Assembly (NCBI GenBank): GCA_002719425.1
Contig: PBHA01000004.1
Coordinates: forward strand, 90,981-154,980
DNA: 64,000 bases
Source of the DNA: Chloroflexota bacterium
GTDB lineage: Bacteria > Chloroflexota > Dehalococcoidia > UBA1151 > TMED-70
Direction: 5' to 3'
In this document: positions 1 to 8,821 of the stretch, piece after piece
Position numbering within the stretch: the stretch's first letter is position 1
How the letters are laid out: every line of letters starts with the position of its first letter
Translations under genes and position numbers: made by a program
The notes under the pieces: generated by a model
Told to the model about the DNA's origin: nothing
Seen by the model: only the letters and a program-made list of their open reading frames with translations
The model's database searches: none

Positions 1-708
1 CTAAAAAATTTCAGGAAAAAAAATGCTCTTATCCATACAAGAACAGGAAAAATTGGTTTTCTTGAAGATTACTCATATCTTTCTAAAGCATTATTTGATC
101 TTTATAATTCTTCTCAGGACTCAAAGTGGTATTATCTAGCAAAAGAACTTTGTGACGATACTATAAATCAATTTTGGAGCAATAAGGATAAGATTTTTTA
201 TGATACCTCTGATGAAAGTGATCTTATAATTAGACCTAAAGGATTTTTTGATCCTATGATTCCAAACTCTGCAGCAGTTGCAGCTCAAAATTTATATAAA
301 TGTTATAGATTTACTAATGATGATAAATATCTAAAAATCGTTGGAGAAGCGATGGAATCTGCTTCTAATCTAATAAATAAAAGTCCTTTGGATCTTCCTT
401 CTTGGTTCAAACTTTATTATCTAATGGAAGAGGAAAACTCAGAAATTTTTATTTCTGGAGATAAAAGAGAAAGATTTTATTCTGATTCATTAAGAATTTT
501 ATTGTCGTCTTATATACCAACTACAATTATTATTTCTATAGATCCAAATAATCCAGATTTCTATCTTCCTATAATGGATGGAAGAAGAAAAGATAAAGAA
601 AATAAAGTTTATATTTGCAAAAACTATATTTGTGACCTTCCTATAGATACGTTAGATTCATTGAAAAAAAAGATAAATGAATTAAGTGGAGCATATTTAT
701 CAAAATAG
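1..708 (+). CDS. YyaL/SPATA20-type DUF255 protein, C-terminal part (5' truncated by window)
   Basis: The reading frame is open from the first base, so the gene begins upstream of the window; only about 235 C-terminal residues are seen. The pattern GKIGFLEDYSYLSKALFDLY followed by SKWYYLAKEL, then RPKGFFDPMIPNSAAVAAQN, is typical of the (alpha/alpha)6-barrel half of the YyaL/SPATA20 family, whose N-terminal half is a thioredoxin-like DUF255 domain (not visible here). The tail VYICKNYICDLPIDTLDSLK is the usual family ending. The biochemical role of the family is not firmly established. The stop lies inside the region that must initiate the next gene, so the two are tightly coupled. Confidence 0.85.
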   Translation, partial: LKNFRKKNALIHTRTGKIGFLEDYSYLSKALFDLYNSSQDSKWYYLAKELCDDTINQFWSNKDKIFYDTSDESDLIIRPKGFFDPMIPNSAAVAAQNLYKCYRFTNDDKYLKIVGEAMESASNLINKSPLDLPSWFKLYYLMEEENSEIFISGDKRERFYSDSLRILLSSYIPTTIIISIDPNNPDFYLPIMDGRRKDKENKVYICKNYICDLPIDTLDSLKKKINELSGAYLSK

Positions 709-1151
709 TACTAATTGAACCAGAAATACCACATAATACTGGTAATATAATCCGGCTTTGTGCAAATATAAATGCAGAATTACATTTGATAAAACCCCTA
801 GGATTTACATTAAATGATAAAAACCTCAGAAGAGCATCATTAGATTATTTTGATTTATCAATTGTACATACCCATAATAATTTTGATGACTTTCTAGAAG
901 AGAATAATTCAAAAATATACTTAACTGATACAAAAGCAAAAAAAAATTACGCAGATTGTAACTTCAATTCTAATGATGCTTATATTTTTGGTTCTGAAAG
1001 TAGCGGAATTAAAAAATCTATATTAGATGCTTTTGACGAAGATAGTAAAATATTTATTCCAATGTTTCCAAATATAAGATCCATTAATATTTGTAATTCA
1101 GTTTCAATAATAGCTTATGAAAACTTAAGGCAAAATAATTTTTCATTTTAA
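699..1151 (+). CDS. trmL: tRNA (cytidine/uridine-34 2'-O)-methyltransferase, SPOUT family
   Basis: SPOUT (trefoil-knot) methyltransferase that uses SAM to methylate the wobble ribose of tRNA-Leu species. The N-terminal family signature VLIEPEIPHNTGNIIRLC, the knot motif FGSESSGI and the C-terminal RSINICNSVSIIAYENLRQ are all present; about 150 residues is normal for TrmL. The signature lies upstream of the first TTG in the frame (base 786), and no ATG, GTG or TTG occurs between the in-frame stop at 678 and that signature. I place the start at ATC 699, which has a GGAG seven bases upstream and gives the expected N-terminus (M)KIVLIEPE; ATA 705 or ATT 681 are alternatives. It overlaps the end of the upstream gene by 10 nt, so translational coupling is likely. 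Function is secure; the exact start is inferred. Confidence 0.88.
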   Translation: MKIVLIEPEIPHNTGNIIRLCANINAELHLIKPLGFTLNDKNLRRASLDYFDLSIVHTHNNFDDFLEENNSKIYLTDTKAKKNYADCNFNSNDAYIFGSESSGIKKSILDAFDEDSKIFIPMFPNIRSINICNSVSIIAYENLRQNNFSF

Positions 1152-1152
1152 T

Positions 1153-1767
1153 TTATTTGATCGGTGAAAAATCAGCTGCCATAACTATTTTATTTTCCAT
1201 CTTCAATGGTGGGTTCGCATTAGACTTTGGAGGCCAACCAATAGAACTAAATTTTTCTCTAGCTTCAGTTCTATGTTGTAGGCTTTTATAAGCCCATATA
1301 TGCATAAATTTATTAACGTCTCCAATTTCTGAGATAAATGCTCCAACAAGTGGAGCTAGGTTATTTCTTGCTTCTAATTTTTCTTCCCATGGTACAAGAA
1401 TTTTGTCTATCTGCTCAGGTTCATATGTGTACATTCTTATTTCAAAAAAAGGTCCTATTTCTCTATCTGTAAATAATGGACTAAATGACACAGGGTTCCA
1501 AATTTCAGAATTCATACTAACCATATATTCCGCAGCATCGGGTGGCCATAACTTTTTTTCAACTGCTTCCTGTCTAGATTTATTTCTATGCTCAATATTT
1601 TCGTAGGGCCAAACGTGTATTATTTGATTTAAAGGACCTATTTCAGTAAACCAAAAAGCTCCAATTTTTGAGATATTATTTCTACCTTCTATTTTTTCTT
1701 CAAACTTTTCTATAACAGTGGGTAGACTACCAGTTTTAATTTGATATGTTCTAAATTCATAAATCAT
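1153..1767 (-). CDS. NIPSNAP family protein (tandem domains)
   Basis: 204 residues made of two similar dimeric alpha/beta-barrel (NIPSNAP) halves: the first starts MIYEFRTYQIKTGSLP and contains FWFTEIGPLNQIIHVWPY; the second starts FFEIRMYTYEPEQID and contains AFISEIGDVNKFMHIWAYKS. Both halves carry the W-x-Y and HR-x-(E/S)-AR patterns typical of the family. NIPSNAP proteins are small ferredoxin-like barrels often linked to redox or small-molecule metabolism; no specific substrate can be named. It converges with trmL with one base between the stops. Confidence 0.85.
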   Translation of the reverse strand: MIYEFRTYQIKTGSLPTVIEKFEEKIEGRNNISKIGAFWFTEIGPLNQIIHVWPYENIEHRNKSRQEAVEKKLWPPDAAEYMVSMNSEIWNPVSFSPLFTDREIGPFFEIRMYTYEPEQIDKILVPWEEKLEARNNLAPLVGAFISEIGDVNKFMHIWAYKSLQHRTEAREKFSSIGWPPKSNANPPLKMENKIVMAADFSPIK

Positions 1768-1844
1768 TTTTTTGCCTTAAAGTAATGTAGGATTTAAAAG
1801 AAAAGGTTACAATAAAACAAACATAAAGTATAGGAGATTATACA

Positions 1845-2393
1845 ATGTCAGATTCAGCAATTTTTAAGAGAAATAGTTCGGTAAATTTTAGTCCTCAAGA
1901 ATTGTCTAAAGAAGATATAGATTCGATTATCCAATCTTCGATTTGGGCTCCTTCATCTAGAAATCTTCAACCATGGAAGATAATAGCTGTTAAGAGATCT
2001 TCCAGTAATTTTGTTAAATTAATCAAGGCTATGTCTGAAGGCAATCAAGAATGGGCTAAGAACTCAGGATTAATTATGATTTTTTGTACCGAAAATGATC
2101 AGAATATTTCACCAAAAACATTTCTAAATATCGGATTCTCAGGGGAAAATGCAATGATAAGATCAGCTGAATTAGGTCTTCAGTCTCATCCAATTGGAGG
2201 CTGGGATGAAGAAAAAGTAAAGGAAATATCAAAAATACCCAACTATAGTCAAATTGCATTTCTTCTTGTAATTGGTAAGGAAGGTAATGTAGATAATCTT
2301 TCAAAAGGACTATTGGAAAAGCATAAACAAAAAAGAGAAAGAAACCCATTAAATAAAAATTTCAACTACGATGAGTGGGGAAAAAATTTCTAG
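1845..2393 (+). CDS. Nitroreductase family protein (FMN-dependent)
   Basis: 182 residues with the nitroreductase fold: the N-terminal FMN-binding stretch WAPSSRNLQPWKIIAV (the S-S-R-N-x-Q-P-W motif), a central helix GFSGENAMIRSAELGLQSHP and the C-terminal strand AFLLVIGKEG. These flavoenzymes reduce nitro or quinone substrates with NAD(P)H. ATG start with AGGAGA about seven bases upstream. Its stop overlaps that of convergent aroQ by four bases (CTAG). The physiological substrate is unknown. Confidence 0.85.
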   Translation: MSDSAIFKRNSSVNFSPQELSKEDIDSIIQSSIWAPSSRNLQPWKIIAVKRSSSNFVKLIKAMSEGNQEWAKNSGLIMIFCTENDQNISPKTFLNIGFSGENAMIRSAELGLQSHPIGGWDEEKVKEISKIPNYSQIAFLLVIGKEGNVDNLSKGLLEKHKQKRERNPLNKNFNYDEWGKNF

Positions 2394-2839
2394 TTTCTTA
2401 TAAACTTTACTAGTAGCTCTAGAGCGGCCTTATAACTTCCTTCACCAAATCCTTGAACCGTTCCAATAACTACAGGTGCAATCAAGGATTTTTGTCTCCA
2501 ACTTTCTTTCCTAGAGTATATGTTAGACATGTGTACTTCTACACAAGGAAAATCTACGGACTTAATCGCATCGTGAAGCGCAGTTGAAGAGTGGGTTAAA
2601 GCTCCAGCATTTATAATGCATCCATCAACTTTATTATTATTTTTATGCATAAAATCTAATATTTCCCCTTCATGATTACTTTGAAAAAAATCTAACGATA
2701 AGCTAGAGTCATTTATTTGTTTTTCTAGATCAGATGTAATTTGATCTAAAGTTCTTGTGCCATAAATATCTGTTTCTCTTTTACCAAGCATATTTAAGTT
2801 TGGTCCGTTAATTACTAAAATTTGCAAATTATTACTCAT
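2390..2839 (-). CDS. aroQ: 3-dehydroquinate dehydratase, type II
   Basis: Shikimate-pathway enzyme converting 3-dehydroquinate to 3-dehydroshikimate. 149 residues is the normal length of type II enzymes. Signature motifs: VINGPNLNMLGKRETDIYG at the N-terminus (with the catalytic tyrosine of the YG loop), FFQSNHEGEI, INAGALTHSSTALHDA and EVHMSNIYSRKESWR (catalytic histidine in EVH). Monocistronic here; no other aro gene is in the window. Confidence 0.96.
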   Translation of the reverse strand: MSNNLQILVINGPNLNMLGKRETDIYGTRTLDQITSDLEKQINDSSLSLDFFQSNHEGEILDFMHKNNNKVDGCIINAGALTHSSTALHDAIKSVDFPCVEVHMSNIYSRKESWRQKSLIAPVVIGTVQGFGEGSYKAALELLVKFIRN

Positions 2840-2939
2840 TTGAACATAAATTTATTATTTTTTTATATATTGTATTATTATCAAAAAATTTCTATCGAAT
2901 AAAAAAAATACTAATTCTAATAATTATCGAGAGGTTAAC

Positions 2940-3968
2940 ATGAATTTAATACAATTAAAGTTTCCAAATAATTCTATAGCTGTTGGTGTTATTCACGGAG
3001 ATCAAATCATAAATTTGACTGCTAATAATAGAGATATTGATACTAGCTATAAATTGTTTATGGAGATAATAAATAATTCTTATAATCTAGAAGATTTTTT
3101 AGAGGAGAAAATTAAAAATTGTCCTCTTTTTGAATTTAGTTATGATGAACTCTTAAGTAATCCTCAAAAATTTGATGTTATTATTTTGCCTCCGCTTACA
3201 CATCCAGATCCATATAGATTATTTATTTCAGGTACAGGTCTTACACATACAGGTTCAGTAAAATCAAGAGATATGATGCATAATGATGATGAATCAAAAA
3301 AAGATGAAACAGACTCAGCTAAAATGTTTGAAATGGGACTAAAAGGTGGTAAGCCTTCTTCTGGAGAAATAGGAGTGGCTCCTGAGTGGTTCTATAAGGG
3401 TAATGGATTTAACATTAGAGGTCATAAGGAAAATATTCTTTTGCCCTCATTTTCACTAGATGGTGGAGAAGAACCTGAGGTTGTAGGCTGTTATGTAATT
3501 GATAAAAATAGAAATCCCGTCAGAGTTGGATTTTCGCTAGGAAATGAATTCTCAGATCATGAAACAGAACAAATCAACTATTTATACTTAGCCCATTCAA
3601 AATTGAGAAATTGTTCGGTTGGTCCATCCATAAATACTTCTCTAAATTTTTCAGATGTAACTATCCAATGTGATATAAAAAGAGACGGTAGTTTGATTTA
3701 CAGCAGTGGTGAATTAAAATCAGGAGAAGAATATATGTCGCATAGTTTGGATAATATGGAGTATCATCACTTTAAGTATGACATACATAGAAATCCTGGA
3801 GATATTCATCTTCACTTTTTTGGAACAAGTCAACTATCATTCTCAACAAGAAAATGGAAGTTTATGCCTGGGGATACTATATCAATTTACTCTGATAAAT
3901 TTCAAGGAAGATTAGAAAATACATTAGAAAAATCATTTGAAGAAAACTTTGAAATAAAGAAAGTATAA
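2940..3968 (+). CDS. AraD1/GguC-type fumarylacetoacetate hydrolase family protein
   Basis: 342 residues; the central part matches the FAH-fold AraD1 (GguC) family: SGTGLTHTGSVKSRD, PSSGEIGVAPEWFYKGNG, SLDGGEEPEVVGCYVID and GFSLGNEFSDHETE, with the acidic residues (EEPE, E-x-D) expected to bind a divalent metal. Characterised members act on 2-keto-3-deoxy sugar acids such as 2-keto-3-deoxy-L-arabinonate. ATG with GAGAGG seven bases upstream. Followed after three bases by a membrane transporter gene, so the pair may be co-transcribed. Family assignment is good; the substrate is inferred. Confidence 0.82.
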   Translation: MNLIQLKFPNNSIAVGVIHGDQIINLTANNRDIDTSYKLFMEIINNSYNLEDFLEEKIKNCPLFEFSYDELLSNPQKFDVIILPPLTHPDPYRLFISGTGLTHTGSVKSRDMMHNDDESKKDETDSAKMFEMGLKGGKPSSGEIGVAPEWFYKGNGFNIRGHKENILLPSFSLDGGEEPEVVGCYVIDKNRNPVRVGFSLGNEFSDHETEQINYLYLAHSKLRNCSVGPSINTSLNFSDVTIQCDIKRDGSLIYSSGELKSGEEYMSHSLDNMEYHHFKYDIHRNPGDIHLHFFGTSQLSFSTRKWKFMPGDTISIYSDKFQGRLENTLEKSFEENFEIKKV

Positions 3969-3971
3969 AGC

Positions 3972-5291
3972 TTGAACAAGAATTTTTTTTTTATTGATAG
4001 ATTTTATCTATTTGCATTTGCAATACTAGTTCCAACTTCTATAAACTTATCTATTACTCAATTTTTATCTCCTGTTTTAAATGCAATAATGGGAAGAACA
4101 GATGACCCAGAAATTTCAATTAGTGCATATTCTATAGCTATTTCTATCTTATTTCTTGTAGCATTGCCAAATTTAAGGATTCAACAATTAACAATTGTTT
4201 ATTACAGGAGTATAAACAAATTAAAAATCCATTTTTTTGTAATTTTAATTTCTTTAATTTGCTTGTTGATTTCTATTTTTATTATTTTTACACCTGTTTC
4301 AAATATTTTTCTTGAAAAAATCTTTGCGACTGAAGGTGAGCTAAGAAATAACGTTGAAAGTTGTCTGAAAACAGGATTTTACATACCATTTTTGTTGGTT
4401 ATAAAAATGCATCTTTATGCTATTTCAATAGTTTCGTCTAAGTCTTCATTAATATGGTTTGGAACAATTTTTGGCTTTATAAGTACATTTTTGTTAGCAT
4501 TATTATTTTTTATACTTGGTTATGAAGGTTACAAGCTTGGAATATCAGCTTTCACCTATTCATTGTTTATAGAAACTATACTTATTTTATTTTTGGTAAG
4601 AAAATATATACTCGATTCAACATCTAAATTTGTGAAAGAGGTTTTTTTTGTTGGAGACTTGTTTAAGTTTTTTATTCCATTGTTATTTGCAGCTTTTATA
4701 CCTGCTTTTACAATGCCAGCTGTTAATGCTTGTTTGACTAGATTAGAAAATCCTGAAGTTTCAATTTCTGCAGTAAATGTAGGGTTTGGAATTTTTGGTG
4801 CGGTTTCATTTACAATCAATGGATGTCAATCTACAATTCTGTCCCTAATATCAAACGGATATAACTACTTCAAGATTAGAAGATTTTCATATTTTGTGGG
4901 ATTCTTTACCCTGTTTTTATGTAGTTTTATTGCTTGGATAAATCCAATAAATCATCTGATTTTTTCAGGTATATTTAATTTAGATGGAGAATTATATAAA
5001 AGTACACTGATAGTCTTTAGATTGTTATCGTTTCTTCCTCCATTTTTGGTCATGGAGCAGTTATACGTTGGAATAATAATGAACTCAAAATCAACAAATC
5101 CAATCATATACATAAATATTTGTAGATTTATAGTATTAATTATCACATTAGGTTCAGGTATATTGATATTTAAGAATTTTGAAAGTTACGGGGCCATTGT
5201 AGGCGGTTCTGCTTGGTCAATTACTTTATTTTTTGAGGCAATTTTTGCTTGGATTTTTGCTAGAAAGATAAATAAACCTAATACTTCATAA
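3972..5291 (+). CDS. Polytopic membrane protein, MATE/MOP-superfamily-like transporter
   Basis: 439 residues, about 12 hydrophobic segments, no signal peptide. An internal duplication is visible: PVLNAIMGRTDDPEISISAY near residue 34 resembles PAVNACLTRLENPEVSISAV near residue 248, each followed by another membrane helix. A duplicated 6+6 helix layout of this sort fits the MOP superfamily (MATE exporters, lipid flippases, ANKH-like proteins). The start is TTG, three bases after the stop of the AraD1-like gene, with no good Shine-Dalgarno, suggesting coupling. No substrate can be deduced. Confidence 0.6.
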   Translation: MNKNFFFIDRFYLFAFAILVPTSINLSITQFLSPVLNAIMGRTDDPEISISAYSIAISILFLVALPNLRIQQLTIVYYRSINKLKIHFFVILISLICLLISIFIIFTPVSNIFLEKIFATEGELRNNVESCLKTGFYIPFLLVIKMHLYAISIVSSKSSLIWFGTIFGFISTFLLALLFFILGYEGYKLGISAFTYSLFIETILILFLVRKYILDSTSKFVKEVFFVGDLFKFFIPLLFAAFIPAFTMPAVNACLTRLENPEVSISAVNVGFGIFGAVSFTINGCQSTILSLISNGYNYFKIRRFSYFVGFFTLFLCSFIAWINPINHLIFSGIFNLDGELYKSTLIVFRLLSFLPPFLVMEQLYVGIIMNSKSTNPIIYINICRFIVLIITLGSGILIFKNFESYGAIVGGSAWSITLFFEAIFAWIFARKINKPNTS

Positions 5292-5318
5292 TCTTCTCAA
5301 GTTCCTTTAGGTTAGATA

Positions 5319-7052
5319 ATGTTTAGAAATATGATTAAAAATAATAAAAATGATTCATTAGAATCTTTAGATCCTGAAAAAAGAAAAGCCATAACTGGAT
5401 GGTGTATGTATGATTGGGCAAATTCTGCTTTCTTCACTTCAGCAGGTACAGCAATATTCCCAATTTATTTTGTAGTTGCATTTCAAGCTACTTTTGGTAG
5501 CAGAACGGAGTTTCTAGGTATAACATTTACAGGATCTTCTTTGTGGGCATTAGGTGTATCTATGTCTGCTTTATTTGTAGCTTTGTCTAGTCCTATATTA
5601 GGAGCGATAGCTGATACAAAGCCATTGAAAAAAACATTTTTGAAGTACTACATGATAATAGGTTCTCTCTTTACAATAATTAGTTTCTTTTCCGTTTATG
5701 TGGCTAATTCTTGGGCTTGGCTGATTGGTTGCTATTTTATTGCAAATGTTGGTGCTGCTGGAGCTAATGTTTTCTATAACTCTTTACTTCCAAGTTTAGC
5801 TCCTAGTAAATATGCTAGTGAAATTTCTACAAAAGGTTATGCATATGGATATGTTGGTGGAGGACTTTTATTATTAGTGCATCTAATTTTTATACAAGGA
5901 GCAAGTATTTATTTAGATGATTCAGCTGTAGATTTAGTTACAAGACTATGTATAGTTTCTGTAGGAATTTGGTGGTTTGGATGGTCGATTTGGACTCTAA
6001 AAACAGTTCCAGAACCAGATATTGAAAATAATTTACAAAACGAGAGTTTTTCAAACATAATTTTTTCAGCATTTTCAAGATTAAGACAAACTTTTACTGA
6101 GATTAAAAAATTTAAGTATCTTTTTACATTTTTGATTGCTTTTTATATATTCAATGATGGGGTTCAAACAGTTTTGTCTGTTGCAGGTGCATATGGAGCA
6201 GATGTATTGGGTGTTCAATTGATTTTCAATATGATAACTATATTAATTGTTCAATTTGTTGCTGCCCCAGGATCTATTTTGTTTGGTTGGCTTGCTGATA
6301 GATATGGTACTAAAGAAGCTCTTGTTATGGCTCTTAGTGGATGGATTGTGATTATTATTTTTGTATTGGGATTTGCTCCCCTAAAGCTTACAAACAATAG
6401 TGATTATGATTATCAATTCGCCTATGATTCTAATAGCAATAATTATGAGCTTATTTCATCTATAGAATTTTCTTCTACTGAAGAAAATATTGATGTTATT
6501 AATTGGGAAGAAAACTTTCATAAAAAACAAGGTCAGCAGTTTTCTGAGGAAGAATTAAAAACGTTTATAAGCTACGTTGAAAATGAGCCTACTAGCTCTT
6601 TTTCTGTTGTAGTTACTGAAGGTGAACTTGATTCTACAAGAGTGATCAGTAAGAATCATGCATCTAGTTTATCTGATGGATGGATTGATGCGTGGCCTTC
6701 CTTACTAAGAGACATTCTATGGCAACCTCTTAATATTCATATTGGATTTCAATGGATGCTCTTAGGTCTATTGAGCGGTTTAGTCTTAGGTGGAAGCCAA
6801 GCTCTTGCGAGAGCTTGTTTCTCTATGATGACACCTATAAAAAAATCTGCTGAATTCTTTGGCTTTTATGCTTTTACTATGAAAGCATCTTCGGTCATAG
6901 GTCCTTTGATCTATGTAATAGCCGTGAACACAAGTAATCAAAAACTTGGAGTACTAATAATTTGGGCTTTGATAGTAATTGGAACTATTTATTTGTCGAC
7001 AATAGATGTAAGAAAAGGTGCATTAGTGGCTGATGAAGAGAATAAAAAATAA
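5319..7052 (+). CDS. MFS transporter, UMF1 (Atg22-like) family, with large loop insertion
   Basis: 577 residues. The N-terminal GWCMYDWANSAFFTSAGTAI is the hallmark of the UMF1/Atg22-like MFS family; later helices include GAAGANVFYNSLLPSLAP and GGSQALARACFSMMTPIKKSAEFFGFY. Usual members have about 430-450 residues; here a hydrophilic, acidic stretch of about 115 residues (roughly 357-470) lies between late membrane helices and predicts a sizeable extramembrane domain. Substrate unknown. Its stop abuts the stop of the next, convergent MFS gene with no base between. Confidence 0.82.
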   Translation: MFRNMIKNNKNDSLESLDPEKRKAITGWCMYDWANSAFFTSAGTAIFPIYFVVAFQATFGSRTEFLGITFTGSSLWALGVSMSALFVALSSPILGAIADTKPLKKTFLKYYMIIGSLFTIISFFSVYVANSWAWLIGCYFIANVGAAGANVFYNSLLPSLAPSKYASEISTKGYAYGYVGGGLLLLVHLIFIQGASIYLDDSAVDLVTRLCIVSVGIWWFGWSIWTLKTVPEPDIENNLQNESFSNIIFSAFSRLRQTFTEIKKFKYLFTFLIAFYIFNDGVQTVLSVAGAYGADVLGVQLIFNMITILIVQFVAAPGSILFGWLADRYGTKEALVMALSGWIVIIIFVLGFAPLKLTNNSDYDYQFAYDSNSNNYELISSIEFSSTEENIDVINWEENFHKKQGQQFSEEELKTFISYVENEPTSSFSVVVTEGELDSTRVISKNHASSLSDGWIDAWPSLLRDILWQPLNIHIGFQWMLLGLLSGLVLGGSQALARACFSMMTPIKKSAEFFGFYAFTMKASSVIGPLIYVIAVNTSNQKLGVLIIWALIVIGTIYLSTIDVRKGALVADEENKK

Positions 7053-8327
7053 CTATTCAGAGTACTGATACTTTCTAACTCCCGATAAAGCATACCAAAT
7101 AATTAGAACAACAAAAATTGAAACTATTCCACCTAAAACCATTGTATTACCAGCCCCAATGTAGTCAGACATAATTCCAACCTCCCATTTACCTATACCA
7201 TTTGCACTCATTGCGGCTAACGAATGAGCTGCACTAGCTCGTCCTCTCATGTTATCTGGAGTCGTTAATTGAACAATAGTTTGTCTCATGGTCATTCCAA
7301 CTGCATCTGCAGCACCTAAAGCTATTAGAGCAAATATTCCAATCCAGATTGATGTAGAAACCCCAAATAATATCAATAAGAAACCATAAATGAGTGTTGC
7401 GTATAAAACTATTACACCTTTTCGTTTAATTTTATGTGTATACATAACTAGAAGACTTCCAACTATGGACCCAACTGCGTTAAATGCAGTCAATATTGCT
7501 ACTGCATCTCTTCCTCTTGAGTATAACTGTTTAGCAAATATAGGAAATAGCTCTCTATAGAATGAAACTACCGTAACTCCAATATCTAGAATATACAAAC
7601 CAGGAAGTATTGGATGAGCAATTACATATTTGAATCCTTCAATAAGGTTTCTATGCACATTGGATTGATTTTTAGAATCTAGCGCTTTTCCACTTTCTCT
7701 GATGAAAAATGGTGATACAACACTAATAAGCGCAAATAAAGTATTAATCCAAAAAGAAAGCACTAGAGATTCAGTAGCTTGTTCTTTCCATGCGAAAGAC
7801 GTAACAAAAAAAAGAAAAGGAGTAATAATTGTTCCGACTTGCCATGTGATTGTATTCATAGCAACAGCGTGGGCTAAAACATTTCTTGGAACAACTCTAG
7901 CAGTAAGAGCTGATCTTGATGGGTTTCCAAATACACTTGTTCCTGACAAGATAGCAGTAACTAGATATACATGCCAAATTTCTAAGTTAGAGAAACTCTC
8001 TAATACGGTCATTAAGCCAATAAATATAAAGCTAGATAATTGAGTTAATGCAATAAGTTTCTTACGATCTAATCTGTCAGCGAATACTCCTCCATACATA
8101 TTGGAAGGAATTCTTACAGCAAGTTCTATCAAACCTAAATAAGCTAATGTTGAACCCAAACCCGTTCTTTCATACAACCAAACTGCTGTAATGATCATTC
8201 TAAGATTCATGGTTATCATAGCGGATACACCAGAAAGCCAAAGTACTCTATAGTCAAAATATAGAAAAGCTGACCAGATTTTTAGCTCGGAATCATCAGA
8301 ATTTTTGTTTTGAGGATTAGATGTCAT
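7053..8327 (-). CDS. MFS transporter, EntS/MFS_3-like
   Basis: 424 residues and about 12 membrane helices. The MFS loop motif appears as YGGVFADRLDRKKLIALTQL near residue 80; other typical pieces are GNPSRSALTARVVPRNVLAH and MTMRQTIVQLTTPDNMRGRA, as in the enterobactin-exporter-like MFS_3 family. Probably an efflux carrier; the substrate cannot be told. ATG start; the long A+T-rich gap upstream should contain its promoter. Confidence 0.82.
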   Translation of the reverse strand: MTSNPQNKNSDDSELKIWSAFLYFDYRVLWLSGVSAMITMNLRMIITAVWLYERTGLGSTLAYLGLIELAVRIPSNMYGGVFADRLDRKKLIALTQLSSFIFIGLMTVLESFSNLEIWHVYLVTAILSGTSVFGNPSRSALTARVVPRNVLAHAVAMNTITWQVGTIITPFLFFVTSFAWKEQATESLVLSFWINTLFALISVVSPFFIRESGKALDSKNQSNVHRNLIEGFKYVIAHPILPGLYILDIGVTVVSFYRELFPIFAKQLYSRGRDAVAILTAFNAVGSIVGSLLVMYTHKIKRKGVIVLYATLIYGFLLILFGVSTSIWIGIFALIALGAADAVGMTMRQTIVQLTTPDNMRGRASAAHSLAAMSANGIGKWEVGIMSDYIGAGNTMVLGGIVSIFVVLIIWYALSGVRKYQYSE

Positions 8328-8821
8328 ATGAGAACTAAGTATAGACCAAAAAATTGACTAAAAGGGTCTAAAACCACAATTTATTTAATAAATATGATGA
8401 AAATTCCTCCGGAATGCTTTTTTGAATATCAATAAAGAAAAAAAACCAAAAAAATAATATTCCAGAATTTTTTTTACTTCTTTCAAAATGGATAAATAAA
8501 TAAATAATAAATTAATGAAATCCAAAACATAAATTAATTTTAGATCTCTAAAATTTGTTTCAATAAAACAAAATATAAAAAAATAAATAAATTATAAGTT
8601 AGAAAAATTATTACTATAACAATTCAAGCTAATTTAATATACAAATACATAAAAATATGTTTTTCTGTCATTTTTTGTTTTAATTTGGAGCTCTTGTGTT
8701 TTTGATTATTTTTTATTTTGGTTTAAATCTGTTCAATATTCTTACTGCTGTTTTTTTTCTTATTTATTATACTTTCCTCCATAATGCCTCTAAAATTCCT
8801 ACATCATTAAAAAGGAGACCT
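8328..8821. other. A+T-rich intergenic region of about 490 bp
   Basis: Between the divergent MFS gene and the orphan winged-helix-like gene. Bases about 8440-8640 are almost pure A/T with no reading frame that looks coding. A short hairpin (ATTCC TCC GGAAT, 8403-8415) followed by a T-run (8418-8423) resembles a weak plus-strand terminator, but no plus-strand gene obviously needs it. A plus-strand frame that extends upstream to a GTG at 8696 gives only a low-complexity hydrophobic N-terminus and I do not count it as coding. Otherwise nothing recognised. Confidence 0.5.

Noticed and set aside
8696..8821. N-terminal hydrophobic extension of the winged-helix-like gene to GTG 8696
   Set aside because: It encodes only T-rich low-complexity residues, and ATG 8822 has its own AAAGGAG site.
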